DNA of 64,000 bases, from contig JAEZFW010000036.1 in assembly GCA_023417315.1 (NCBI GenBank), forward strand, positions 11,655 to 75,654. Reading direction: 5' to 3'. Shown here piece by piece: positions 33,567 to 42,890 of the stretch (positions within the stretch are counted from its first letter, which is position 1; each line of letters starts with the position of its first letter). A program made the position numbers and the translations under genes. Origin of the DNA: Pseudomonadota bacterium (GTDB lineage: Bacteria > Pseudomonadota > Gammaproteobacteria > Steroidobacterales > Steroidobacteraceae). The notes below the pieces were generated by a model. It saw nothing but the letters and a program-made list of their open reading frames with translations. It searched no databases and was not told where the DNA came from.

Positions 33567-34177
33567 CGCATTGTCTCCAGCCCTGTCGTTTGCGACACGA
33601 GGCGCTCCAGATAACGCGCGATGATGTCGACTTCGATGTTCACCAGTGTCCCGGCGCGATACTCGCCGAGTGTTGTCACCGAGAGCGTATGCGGGATCAA
33701 GTTCACGCCGAAATGCGTACCGTCCACTTCGTTGACGGTTAAGCTCACGCCATCGATCGCAATCGAGCCTTTGCGTGCGATGTAACGCGCCAAGGCCGCG
33801 GGAACATCGAACCGCAAGCGATGCGAACGAGCATCGTTCTCGCAGGACACTACGGTTGCGATCCCATCGACATGACCGCTGACGTAGTGACCGCCGAGCG
33901 GCTGCCCTGCACACAATGCCTTCTCGAGATTGACACGCGAGCCTACGCGCCAGCGATCCAGCGTCGTCACAGTGAGTGTCTCGCGCGACACATCGGTCGC
34001 AAACTCGGCCCCTTGAATCGTCGTGGCGGTCAAGCAGCAGCCGCTCACACAGATGCTATCCCCGACGGTCGCGCTCGTAAGATCCAGACTGCCTGCATCG
34101 ATCACCAGGCGCACATCGCCGCCTTGCGGCGTAATGGTGCGCACGGTGCCTACGGCTTGAACGATTCCAGTGAACAT
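33563..34177 (-). CDS. ribE: Riboflavin synthase
   Basis: Dismutates two lumazines to riboflavin and the pyrimidine precursor. The 204-residue product starts MFTGIVQAVG and has the two related beta-barrel halves (DSICVSGCCLTAT; SIAIDGVSLTVNEVDG). It is 17 bases after ribD and overlaps ribBX by four bases. Some schemes call this gene ribC. Confidence 0.96.
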   Translation of the reverse strand: MFTGIVQAVGTVRTITPQGGDVRLVIDAGSLDLTSATVGDSICVSGCCLTATTIQGAEFATDVSRETLTVTTLDRWRVGSRVNLEKALCAGQPLGGHYVSGHVDGIATVVSCENDARSHRLRFDVPAALARYIARKGSIAIDGVSLTVNEVDGTHFGVNLIPHTLSVTTLGEYRAGTLVNIEVDIIARYLERLVSQTTGLETMR

Positions 34178-34194
34178 GAGCGAGCAACATGCCG

Positions 34195-35295
34195 CTAATC
34201 GCGGCGTACGAACCTTACCTTGAGATCGGGCCCGATCTGCTCGGCCCCCTGCAGCCGGAATTGTAGACTGTCCTGGAGCTTTTGAACCGCAGGGATCTCA
34301 AACATCGCGCGCGCAGAGGAACCCAAGACTTTCGGCGCGAAATACACGATCAGCTCGTCAGCCAAATCCAACGACAGCATGCGTCCCGCAAGGAGCGGCC
34401 CTGCCTCAACGAGCACGTCGTTGCATTCGCGGCGGCCGAGCTCTACGAGCAACTCAGGCAGATCGACTCCGCCGGCTGGATGGGGCGGCACCTGCACGAT
34501 CTGCACGTTCACCTCGCGCAGCTTGGGATCCGCAGTCTCACGTGAGCAGGTCGCAATCAGTACCGGCCCCGGAGACTGGAAGAGTTTCGCCGTCGGCTCT
34601 ATGCGCAATCCAGTATCGACCACCACGCGAAGCAACGAGCGGCCACCAAGATCGATACGGGAGTCGCGCACGGTGAGCTGGGGATCGTCGGTGAGCACGG
34701 TGCCGATCCCGGTGATGACTGCACTCACCGAGGCTCGCACGCGCTGCACATCCGCTCGAGCTGCGTCACTCGTGATCCAACGACTTTCTCCATTCGCAAG
34801 CGCGATTCGTCCATCGAGACTCGCACCCATCTTCACGATCACTCGTGGTACGCCCGTGCGCATGCGCTTTTCGAATCCGAGGTTGAGCGCACGGGATTCC
34901 TCGGCCAGCACGCCGATCTCGGTCGCAAGGCCAGCGGCTTGGAGCTGGCGAATGCCTTCACCGTGCACTTTCGGATTGGGATCCAGCATGCCGCAGACCA
35001 CTCGTACGATGCCTGCTCGAATCAACGCTTGAGTACAGGGCGCCGTCTTTCCTTGGAACGAATGGGGTTCGAGCGTGACGTACGCAGTCGCACCGCGCGC
35101 CGTCTCGCCAGCTTGCTCGAGTGCAAGCACTTCCGCGTGCGCCGCTCCCGCCGTGCGATGCCAACCTTCGCCGACAATCTTCTCGCCATGTGCGATCACG
35201 CAGCCGACGCGCGGATTCGGATGCGTCGTGAACTGCCCGAGCCAGGCAAGCTCGATCGCGCGGCGCATGTGTGCTAGGTCGACAGGAGAAAACAT
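34195..35295 (-). CDS. ribD: Bifunctional pyrimidine deaminase / reductase of riboflavin synthesis
   Basis: RibD deaminates and then reduces the ring-opened pyrimidine from GTP. From the ATG at 35295 it has 366 residues: a CDA-type deaminase domain (about 1-145) and a reductase domain (about 150-366; VIVKMGASLDGRIAL, GIGTVLTDDPQL). The deaminase zinc site is unusual: HAE (53-55) and Cys87 are present, but the usual Pro-Cys is Pro-His, with His78 in TLEPHSFQGKTAPC. His may still bind zinc. First rib gene of the run, after nrdR. Confidence 0.93.
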   Translation of the reverse strand: MFSPVDLAHMRRAIELAWLGQFTTHPNPRVGCVIAHGEKIVGEGWHRTAGAAHAEVLALEQAGETARGATAYVTLEPHSFQGKTAPCTQALIRAGIVRVVCGMLDPNPKVHGEGIRQLQAAGLATEIGVLAEESRALNLGFEKRMRTGVPRVIVKMGASLDGRIALANGESRWITSDAARADVQRVRASVSAVITGIGTVLTDDPQLTVRDSRIDLGGRSLLRVVVDTGLRIEPTAKLFQSPGPVLIATCSRETADPKLREVNVQIVQVPPHPAGGVDLPELLVELGRRECNDVLVEAGPLLAGRMLSLDLADELIVYFAPKVLGSSARAMFEIPAVQKLQDSLQFRLQGAEQIGPDLKVRFVRRD

Positions 35296-35300
35296 CTCGG

Positions 35301-35407
35301 TACGTGGGCGTCTAACGTGTAGATGTACGGACGTAAGAGGTTGGAGCGGAGCCACTTGCTTCTGACGTCTACACGTTTGCACGTCTATACGTCCGCGCGA
35401 CTACACG
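35301..35407. repeat. Inverted GGACGTA/ACGTGTA repeat element between nrdR and ribD
   Basis: The left arm (35301-35340) reads TACGTGGGCGTCTAACGTGTAGATGTACGGACGTAAGAGG in parts; the right arm (35361-35407) has GACGTCTACACGTTTGCACGTCTATACGTCCG. The motif GGACGTAAGAG recurs in the sufB-sufC element at 60040. Confidence 0.8.
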
Positions 35408-35409
35408 GG

Positions 35410-35931
35410 TCACTTTTTCTTCCTTTCCGCCTCATTCGCCGCCCACAAGGCGAGCTGCGCTTCCGCCGCTTCGCGGTTACGTCGATGGCGCATGCGCTCG
35501 ATTTCTTCGCGGAATGCATCGACGTCCTGGAAGGCGCGATACACCGATGCAAAGCGCACGTAGGCAACCTCATCGAGACTGTGCAGCTCTTCCATCGCGA
35601 GCTCGCCGACGAGTCGTGACGCGACTTCCCGCTCCCCGAGCGCACGCAGCTTGTGGCAGATGTGCGCGACGGCAGCATCCAACGCTTCGCTCGATACTGG
35701 GCGCTTCTCGAGCGCCTTCAACATGCTGCTACGCAGCTTCTGCTCATCGAACGGCTCGCGACTCTCGTCGTTCTTCACGATCCGCGGCATGACGAGCTCC
35801 GCGGTCTCGAATGTCGTGAACCGCTCGCCGCACTTCAAACATTCGCGGCGACGACGAATCTGCTGCCCCTCCCCCGCCAAGCGCGAGTCGATGACTTTCG
35901 TTTCCTCGTGATTGCAGAAAGGACAATGCAT
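35410..35931 (-). CDS. nrdR: Transcriptional repressor NrdR
   Basis: NrdR represses ribonucleotide reductase genes in response to dATP/ATP. From the ATG at 35931 it has 173 residues: zinc ribbon Cys3, Cys6, Cys31, Cys34 (MHCPFCNHEE...RRRECLKCGERF), then the ATP-cone (VKNDESREPFDEQKLRSSM). The C-terminus has a basic and Ala-rich extension ending ERKKK. The glyA-nrdR-ribD order is common in proteobacteria. Confidence 0.96.
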   Translation of the reverse strand: MHCPFCNHEETKVIDSRLAGEGQQIRRRRECLKCGERFTTFETAELVMPRIVKNDESREPFDEQKLRSSMLKALEKRPVSSEALDAAVAHICHKLRALGEREVASRLVGELAMEELHSLDEVAYVRFASVYRAFQDVDAFREEIERMRHRRNREAAEAQLALWAANEAERKKK

Positions 35932-35935
35932 ACGA

Positions 35936-36031
35936 CGTGATGTAGGGATGCAGGTTACGCAAGCGACGAAGGACAGAAGCCACACTCCTACATCACCTCC
36001 ATCACCTCTATCACCTTCATCACTTCCGTCA
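35936..36031. repeat. CATCACCTC tandem element between glyA and nrdR
   Basis: The right part (35984-36031) has five imperfect units of CATCACCTC type (CATCACCTCCATCACCTC, TATCACCTTCATCACTTC). The left part (35936-35959) has the inverse CGTGATGTAGGGATG only in weak form. It starts right after the glyA stop. Confidence 0.7.
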
Positions 36032-37285
36032 CTTCCCGTATACGGGAAATCTTTGGCAGATCTCCTCCGCCTTCCCACGCACCTTGGCGATCACGGCTTC
36101 GCTGCCGTTTTCATCCAGGACGTCGGCAATCCAGTTCGCAAGCTCGGTGACCTCCGCCTCGCGGAAGCCGCGAGTGGTCGCGGCAGGCGTACCGATGCGC
36201 AGTCCGCTCGTGACGAAGGGAGGACGCGGGTCGTTCGGCACGGCGTTCTTGTTCACCGTAATGTGGGCACGACCGAGCGCGGCATCTGCATCCTTGCCGG
36301 TGATATCGCGGCCGATGAGATCGACCAAGAACAGATGATTGTCCGTGCCACCCGAGACGATCTTGTAGCCGCGGCTGATGAGCTGCTTTGCCATCGCGCG
36401 TGCATTCGCGAGTACTTGCTTCTGATAGGTCGTAAAGTCGGGCTGCAACGCCTCGAGCAACGCGACCGCTTTCGCAGCGATGACGTGCATCAGCGGACCG
36501 CCCTGAGTCCCAGGGAACACGAGCGAGTTGAGCTTCTTCTCAATGGCTTCGTTCGAGCGCGCCAAGATCATGCCGCCGCGAGGCCCGCGCAAGGTCTTGT
36601 GCGTCGTCGTCGTGACGACATCCGCGATGGGCACAGGATTGGGATAGATGCCTGCCGCGACGAGCCCCGCAACGTGTGCCATGTCGACCAGAAAGAGCGC
36701 TCCAACTGCATCGGCGATCGCGCGGAAGCGGCTCCAATCGACGACGCGGGAATATGCCGAGAACCCGGCGATGATCAGCTTCGGCTTGTGCTCGTGCGCC
36801 AACTTCTCGACCTGCCCGTAGTCGATCTCGCCCGTTGCGGGGTCCAAACCATATTGCACAGCCCTGAACACCTTGCCCGAGAAATTCACCTTCGCACCGT
36901 GGGTCAGGTGCCCGCCATGATCGAGGCTCATGCCGAGAATCGTGTCGCCCGGATTGATGAGCGCCAAATAGGCGGCTGCATTCGCCTGAGATCCGGAGTG
37001 CGGCTGCACGTTCGCGTACGCCGCGCCGAAGAGCTTCTTCGCTCGCTCGATCGCGAGCTGCTCCGCGACGTCCACGTGCTCGCAGCCACCGTAATAGCGT
37101 TTGCCCGGGTACCCTTCGGCGTACTTGTTCGTGAGAACGGTGCCTTGCGCCTCGAGCACGCGAGGGCTCGCGTAGTTCTCCGAAGCGATCAGCTCGATGT
37201 GGTCCTCTTGGCGGCGGCGCTCGGCATTGATCGCAGCCGCAAGCTCGGGGTCGAAATCGGCGATGGTGAGATTGGCGGGGAACAT
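36029..37285 (-). CDS. glyA: Serine hydroxymethyltransferase
   Basis: GlyA interconverts serine and glycine and charges folate with one-carbon units, using PLP. The 418-residue product from the ATG at 37285 (GGAG six bases upstream; a GTG lies two codons earlier) has IELIASENYASPRV, HTYSG-like HLTHGAKVNFSG and the PLP lysine in THKTLRGPRGG. Its last codons form a perfect 16-base palindrome (36033-36048). Confidence 0.97.
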   Translation of the reverse strand: MFPANLTIADFDPELAAAINAERRRQEDHIELIASENYASPRVLEAQGTVLTNKYAEGYPGKRYYGGCEHVDVAEQLAIERAKKLFGAAYANVQPHSGSQANAAAYLALINPGDTILGMSLDHGGHLTHGAKVNFSGKVFRAVQYGLDPATGEIDYGQVEKLAHEHKPKLIIAGFSAYSRVVDWSRFRAIADAVGALFLVDMAHVAGLVAAGIYPNPVPIADVVTTTTHKTLRGPRGGMILARSNEAIEKKLNSLVFPGTQGGPLMHVIAAKAVALLEALQPDFTTYQKQVLANARAMAKQLISRGYKIVSGGTDNHLFLVDLIGRDITGKDADAALGRAHITVNKNAVPNDPRPPFVTSGLRIGTPAATTRGFREAEVTELANWIADVLDENGSEAVIAKVRGKAEEICQRFPVYGK

Positions 37286-37325
37286 GGGCACTCCAAAAGG
37301 GGAGCGCGAATTCTACAGGAAGGCG

Positions 37326-37408
37326 GTGAGCGGCGGACGGCGGACGGCGGACGGTGAAAAGAGCTCCTGTTGCTCCTCACAGTCCACCGTCCGCCGTCCG
37401 CCGTTCAC
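37326..37408. repeat. Inverted GGCGGAC repeat element between hdac and glyA
   Basis: The left arm (37326-37357) has GTGAGCGGCGGAC plus further GGCGGAC units; the right arm (37381-37408) has CACCGTCCGCCGTCCGCC and GTTCAC. It encodes the C-terminal nine residues of the HDAC-like protein. Third copy of the family at 605 and 12084. Confidence 0.9.
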
Positions 37409-38372
37409 TCTCCAGGAAGCTCTGCACGACCCGCGTCCAAGCTCGGGCGAGATTGCGGCGGTTGTACCCGCCCCCACCCATCGCGATGACTCGGCCGTGA
37501 CCGAGCTCATCGGCGAGTGCACAGAGCCGGCGCGCGGCATGGGCATGCGCCTCTTCGGTCAGTCGAAGGTGCGTGATGGGATCGCCTCCCAGACTGTCCG
37601 CGCCACATTGGAGAAGAATGAACTCCGGACGGCGCTCCCGTAGGTACGCCTCGATGCGCGTCCACTCGGCGAAGAACACCTCATCGTCGGCCCCGGGCGG
37701 AAGCGGCAGGTTCAGCTTCGTGCCGCGCGCCGCCCCGGTCCCGGTTTCCTCTGCCGCGCCAGTGCCGGGATACAGGTAGCGGCCATCCTCGTGTAAGTCT
37801 GCGAATAGAACATCCGGGTCGGACTCGAAGGCGTAGAACACACCATCGCCATGGTGTGCATCGATGTCTACGTAGGCGACCGTGCGCAGCTCGTACCGCC
37901 GACGCAGAATCTCGATCGCGACACCGCAGTCGTTGAATACGCAGAATCCAGCCGCGTGCTCACGGCCGGCATGATGAAGCCCTGCGATCGGGATGAATGC
38001 GCGCTTCGCGCGCTCGCTCATCACAGCCTCGACTGCGACGAGCGTTGCGCCTACGACTGATACTGCGGCTTCGTAGATGCCGCGCCGCGCGGGTGTGTCG
38101 CCGCCGTCGAGATAGCCCTGCCCGGCCGCGGCGCGCTCACGGACGAAGTCGACGTAGCTCGGGGTATGAAACGATTCGACTTCCTCGCGCGTGGCATCGC
38201 GAGGGCTAGCGCGTAACACCCGGCCATCGAGCCCCGACTGATGCAGCTCGCGCATGAACGCCTCGTGCCGATCGGGCCCGAATGGATGTCCATCGCCAAA
38301 ACCGTAACGTGCGATTTCATCGCCCGAGACGAGCAGAACCGAACTGCGAGGGGAATCGGAATCATCGAGCAT
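37377..38372 (-). CDS. Histone-deacetylase-like (AcuC/HDAC superfamily) amidohydrolase
   Basis: Zinc-dependent deacetylase of about 331 residues; the family acts on acetylated lysines, polyamines or acetyl-CoA synthetase. Key blocks: PIAGLHHAGREHAAGFCVFND (charge-relay histidines) and VDIDAHHGDGV (zinc ligands Asp and His), with LLQCGADSLGGDP and AMGGGGYNRRNLAR later. The substrate cannot be told. The terminal ERRTADGGL comes from the intergenic repeat. ATG at 38372, divergent from ettA. Confidence 0.88.
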   Translation of the reverse strand: MLDDSDSPRSSVLLVSGDEIARYGFGDGHPFGPDRHEAFMRELHQSGLDGRVLRASPRDATREEVESFHTPSYVDFVRERAAAGQGYLDGGDTPARRGIYEAAVSVVGATLVAVEAVMSERAKRAFIPIAGLHHAGREHAAGFCVFNDCGVAIEILRRRYELRTVAYVDIDAHHGDGVFYAFESDPDVLFADLHEDGRYLYPGTGAAEETGTGAARGTKLNLPLPPGADDEVFFAEWTRIEAYLRERRPEFILLQCGADSLGGDPITHLRLTEEAHAHAARRLCALADELGHGRVIAMGGGGYNRRNLARAWTRVVQSFLESERRTADGGL

Positions 38373-38553
38373 GGAGCGCGCACTCCGGGCCGTCGAGTTG
38401 TCACCACGGCCCTCGTGGCCGACGAGAATACATGCGCCGCTTCAGGACGTGTCAAACGAATTCGGCCGGAATCCGCCCCGCGGAGCAAGACGAGGAATGT
38501 CCGTCCAGCTTCGGTATGATTCGCCCCCTTCTTCCGGCAGCCCGAGTGCTCGA

Positions 38554-40230
<1,677 letters not shown>

Positions 40231-40240
40231 CATCGGTGAG

Positions 40241-40340
40241 CAGTTGACAGTTGACGGTAAGAACCCGATGCACAAAGAAGGAGGCATTGGCGAGAAGCTG
40301 ACTTTTCTGGCTGTCAACCGTCAACCGTCAACTGTCAACC
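40241..40340. repeat. Inverted GTTGACG/GTTGACA repeat element between ettA and hutH
   Basis: The left arm (40241-40258) is CAGTTGACAGTTGACGGT; the right arm (40311-40340) has CTGTCAACCGTCAACCGTC and AACTGTCAACC, four inverted units. It ends 16 bases before hutH. Confidence 0.85.
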
Positions 40341-40356
40341 GCGGCGGCCAGCAACC

Positions 40357-41871
40357 ATGACCGCCCTGCAACTCGACGGTGAGTCGCTGACGCTCGACGA
40401 CGTACGCGCCTTCGCAAATGGCAGCATGCGCGTGGAGCTCGCCGCGGACGCCCGTGCAGCGATGCTGCGATCGGTGCACGTCGTGCGCGAGGCAGTGCGC
40501 AGCGATCGCGTGAGCTACGGCATCACCACCGGCTTCGGCGCGTTCGCGAACAAGCGCATTTCGGCCGATCAAGTCCGACAGCTTCAATTGAATCTGGTGC
40601 GCAGCCATGCGTGCGGCGTCGGTGAGCCTCTGTCGTCCACTATCGTGCGGCTGATCTTGTTACTGAAGGCGAATGCGCTTGCGGCGGGATTTTCGGGCGC
40701 GCGGCCAGAGATCGTCGAAGCGCTGCTGAAGCTTCTCGAGCGCGACGTGCTGCCGATCATTCCCTCGCGAGGCTCGGTCGGTGCTTCGGGCGATCTTGCA
40801 CCGCTAGCTCATCTGTCGCTCTGCCTCATCGGGGAAGGCGAAGCTTTGGTCGGTGATCAACGAGTCGAAGGCGCTGCCGTCTGCGAAGCAGCCGGGTTTA
40901 CGCCGATCACGCTCGAGGCGAAGGAAGGTCTCGCGCTGGTCAATGGCACGCAGCTCAGCCTGGCACTTGCGGTCGATGGGTTGTTCCGAGCGGAAACTCT
41001 CCTCGATGCGGCAGTCGTCATCGGCGCGCTCACGATCGATGGCTTGGCTGGAAGCTACACGCCTTTCGATGCGCGCATCCAGGACGCGAGCCGCTCGCCG
41101 CATCAGATCGAAGTTGCCCGACGCTTTCGCGCTCTGCTTACCGAAAGTGCGATTCACCAAGCGCATGAGAATTGCGATCGCGTACAGGATCCGTACGCGG
41201 TGCGTTGTATGCCGCAAGTGTTCGGAGCGATCGAGTGCACTCTCGCCCATGCGAGGGACACACTCAGCCATACCATCAACGGCGTGACCGACAATCCGCT
41301 GATCTTCGATGATGTGATCGTCTCGGGCGGAAATTTCCACGCTCAGCCGATCGCTTTCTTGAGCGATTACCTGGCGATCGCGGTCGCGGAGCTTGCAAGC
41401 ATGTCGGAGCGTCGTACCGACTTGCTCGATCGGCGCGTCAATCCCGCGCTGAGCATGTTCTTGACCACCGAACCCGGCCTCGAGTCCGGCTTCATGATCG
41501 CCCACGTCACCGCCGCTGCCCTGACCTCCGAGAATCGCACGCTCGCGCATCCCGCTTCGATCGACAACGTGACCACATCGGCGGGTCAAGAGGACCACGT
41601 GAGCATGGCCCCATGGGCCGGCTTCAAGCTGCAACGTGTGTGCGCGAACACGGCGCACGTGCTTGCGATCGAGCTGCTGGCAGCGGCGCACGCAATAGAC
41701 AAGTTACAACCGCTCGAGACGACGGAACCGTTACAGCGGGTACATGCGTTCGTACGCAGTCACGTCGAGTATCGCCCGTACGATCATCGGCTCGACCGCG
41801 ACATCGCGACGCTCGCGAGCTTGATCGCGGACGGCGAGCTGGGCAGTTTCTTTCTCGACTGTAGGCTATAG
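40357..41871 (+). CDS. hutH: Histidine ammonia-lyase
   Basis: Converts histidine to urocanate. The MIO cofactor is formed from Ala-Ser-Gly in GSVGASGDLAPLAHLSL, and the early YGITTGFGAFANK block is intact. 504 residues from the ATG at 40357. No other hut gene is in the window: it stands alone between ettA and a membrane protein gene. A tyrosine or other aromatic ammonia-lyase cannot be ruled out, but the sequence looks like HutH. Confidence 0.93.
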   Translation: MTALQLDGESLTLDDVRAFANGSMRVELAADARAAMLRSVHVVREAVRSDRVSYGITTGFGAFANKRISADQVRQLQLNLVRSHACGVGEPLSSTIVRLILLLKANALAAGFSGARPEIVEALLKLLERDVLPIIPSRGSVGASGDLAPLAHLSLCLIGEGEALVGDQRVEGAAVCEAAGFTPITLEAKEGLALVNGTQLSLALAVDGLFRAETLLDAAVVIGALTIDGLAGSYTPFDARIQDASRSPHQIEVARRFRALLTESAIHQAHENCDRVQDPYAVRCMPQVFGAIECTLAHARDTLSHTINGVTDNPLIFDDVIVSGGNFHAQPIAFLSDYLAIAVAELASMSERRTDLLDRRVNPALSMFLTTEPGLESGFMIAHVTAAALTSENRTLAHPASIDNVTTSAGQEDHVSMAPWAGFKLQRVCANTAHVLAIELLAAAHAIDKLQPLETTEPLQRVHAFVRSHVEYRPYDHRLDRDIATLASLIADGELGSFFLDCRL

Positions 41872-42003
41872 GCTGTGGGCTGTAGCCAGAGAGGTCCGTC
41901 GCGGATGCTTCACATTAGACCGACGCGTCTTCAGACAATGAGCGCCTGCGATCTCGATTTCGGGCCCCAGCCCCCGGCCTCCCGTCTTCAGCCCCGCCTC
42001 CTA
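41861..42003. repeat. GGCTGTAG/GGCTG repeat element after hutH
   Basis: The left part (41861-41890) has TAGGCTATAGGCTGTGGGC and TGTAGCC, overlapping the hutH stop. The right part (41962-42003) has CCCCAGCCCCCGGCCTCC and CAGCCCCGCCTCC, a loose inverse. GGGCTGTAGGCTG also occurs inside the element at 605-722. Confidence 0.5.
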
Positions 42004-42008
42004 GCGCT

Positions 42009-42659
42009 ATGTCCAACGCGATAACGGTCCTGATCGCGCTATTCGGGTTGCTGCTGCTGATCCTTGCCTGTCAGCGGCTCTACCGAGCGCGATTCCTCGC
42101 CGCTGGCGGCAGCGCCTTGATGGGCCTTCTGCTGCTCGCGATCGCCGCCGCTCTATTCGTCGTCTCGCTCAATCTCCATACCTACAATCGGCTCACACAG
42201 GAACGGCCGGTCGCGGAGATCGTGTTCGAGGCGCGCGGCCCACAGCAATTCCGCGCGACTCTCGCGCAGGTCCCGAGCGGTGAGATGCAGCTCTTCATGC
42301 TCGCAGGCGATGAATGGCAGATCGACGCCCGCGTGCTCAAGTGGAGAGGCTGGGCAAACGTGCTTGGCTTTGATGCGCAGTACCGCCTCGAACGTATCGG
42401 CGGTCGCTATCGCGAGATCGAGCAAGAACGCCATTCCCTGCGCACCGTCTACCCTCTGAGCGAGAATCCCGGCGTCGATTTGTGGATGCTCTCCACGCAG
42501 TACCCGCGCTGGCTCCCCTTCGTCGATGCCGTCTACGGCAGCGCCACCTATATGCCTATGGCCGACGGCGCTCGATATGAAATCTCCATCACTCAATCCG
42601 GACTGATTGCTCGGCCCATGAATCCGGCAGCGGAGGCGGCGGGAGGGAGTTGGAGATAG
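42009..42659 (+). CDS. Uncharacterised membrane protein with two N-terminal helices
   Basis: I do not recognise the family. The 216-residue product starts MSNAITVLIALFGLLLLIL and has two hydrophobic helices (about 5-22 and 36-55), then a soluble domain of about 160 residues, probably periplasmic or cytoplasmic beta-rich (EIVFEARGPQQFRATLAQV, VLKWRGWANVLGFDAQYRLERIGGRY). There is no cysteine motif, lipobox or enzyme signature. Codon use resembles its neighbours. The stop runs into the 42664 repeat element. Confidence 0.75.
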   Translation: MSNAITVLIALFGLLLLILACQRLYRARFLAAGGSALMGLLLLAIAAALFVVSLNLHTYNRLTQERPVAEIVFEARGPQQFRATLAQVPSGEMQLFMLAGDEWQIDARVLKWRGWANVLGFDAQYRLERIGGRYREIEQERHSLRTVYPLSENPGVDLWMLSTQYPRWLPFVDAVYGSATYMPMADGARYEISITQSGLIARPMNPAAEAAGGSWR

Positions 42660-42663
42660 CGGA

Positions 42664-42872
42664 TATAGGGCAGCCGTACTATCGACGGCAAGGAGCCTAA
42701 CGGCAAGGAAGCCTTCGCTTTCGCTGCGGCAGGGGTAGCCTAATCGGCAGGGTCGGACAAGAAAGCGTGATCATCCAGCTCGCTCTTCTCTGACCCTGCC
42801 GATAGGCTCCCTTGCCGTCGATAGCACGGCTTCCCTGCCGATAGGCCTCCCTGCCGTAGTAGAGCGGAGGCT
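42664..42872. repeat. Large inverted CGGCAGGGAGGCCTAT repeat element between the membrane protein gene and purL
   Basis: About 210 bases. The left half has CGACGGCAAGGAGCCTAACGG, CGGCAAGGAAGCC and CGGCAGGGGTAGCCTAATCGG units; the right half has CCTGCCGATAGGCTCCCTTGC, CGGCTTCCCTGCCGATAGGCC and CTCCCTGCCGTAGTAG. Units of about 15 bases pair across a central loop (about 42755-42790). Longest element of this class in the window. A small hairpin TTCGCC-GAA-GGCGAA (42876-42890) then precedes the purL stop. Confidence 0.85.
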
Positions 42873-42890
42873 TCCTTCGCCGAAGGCGAA

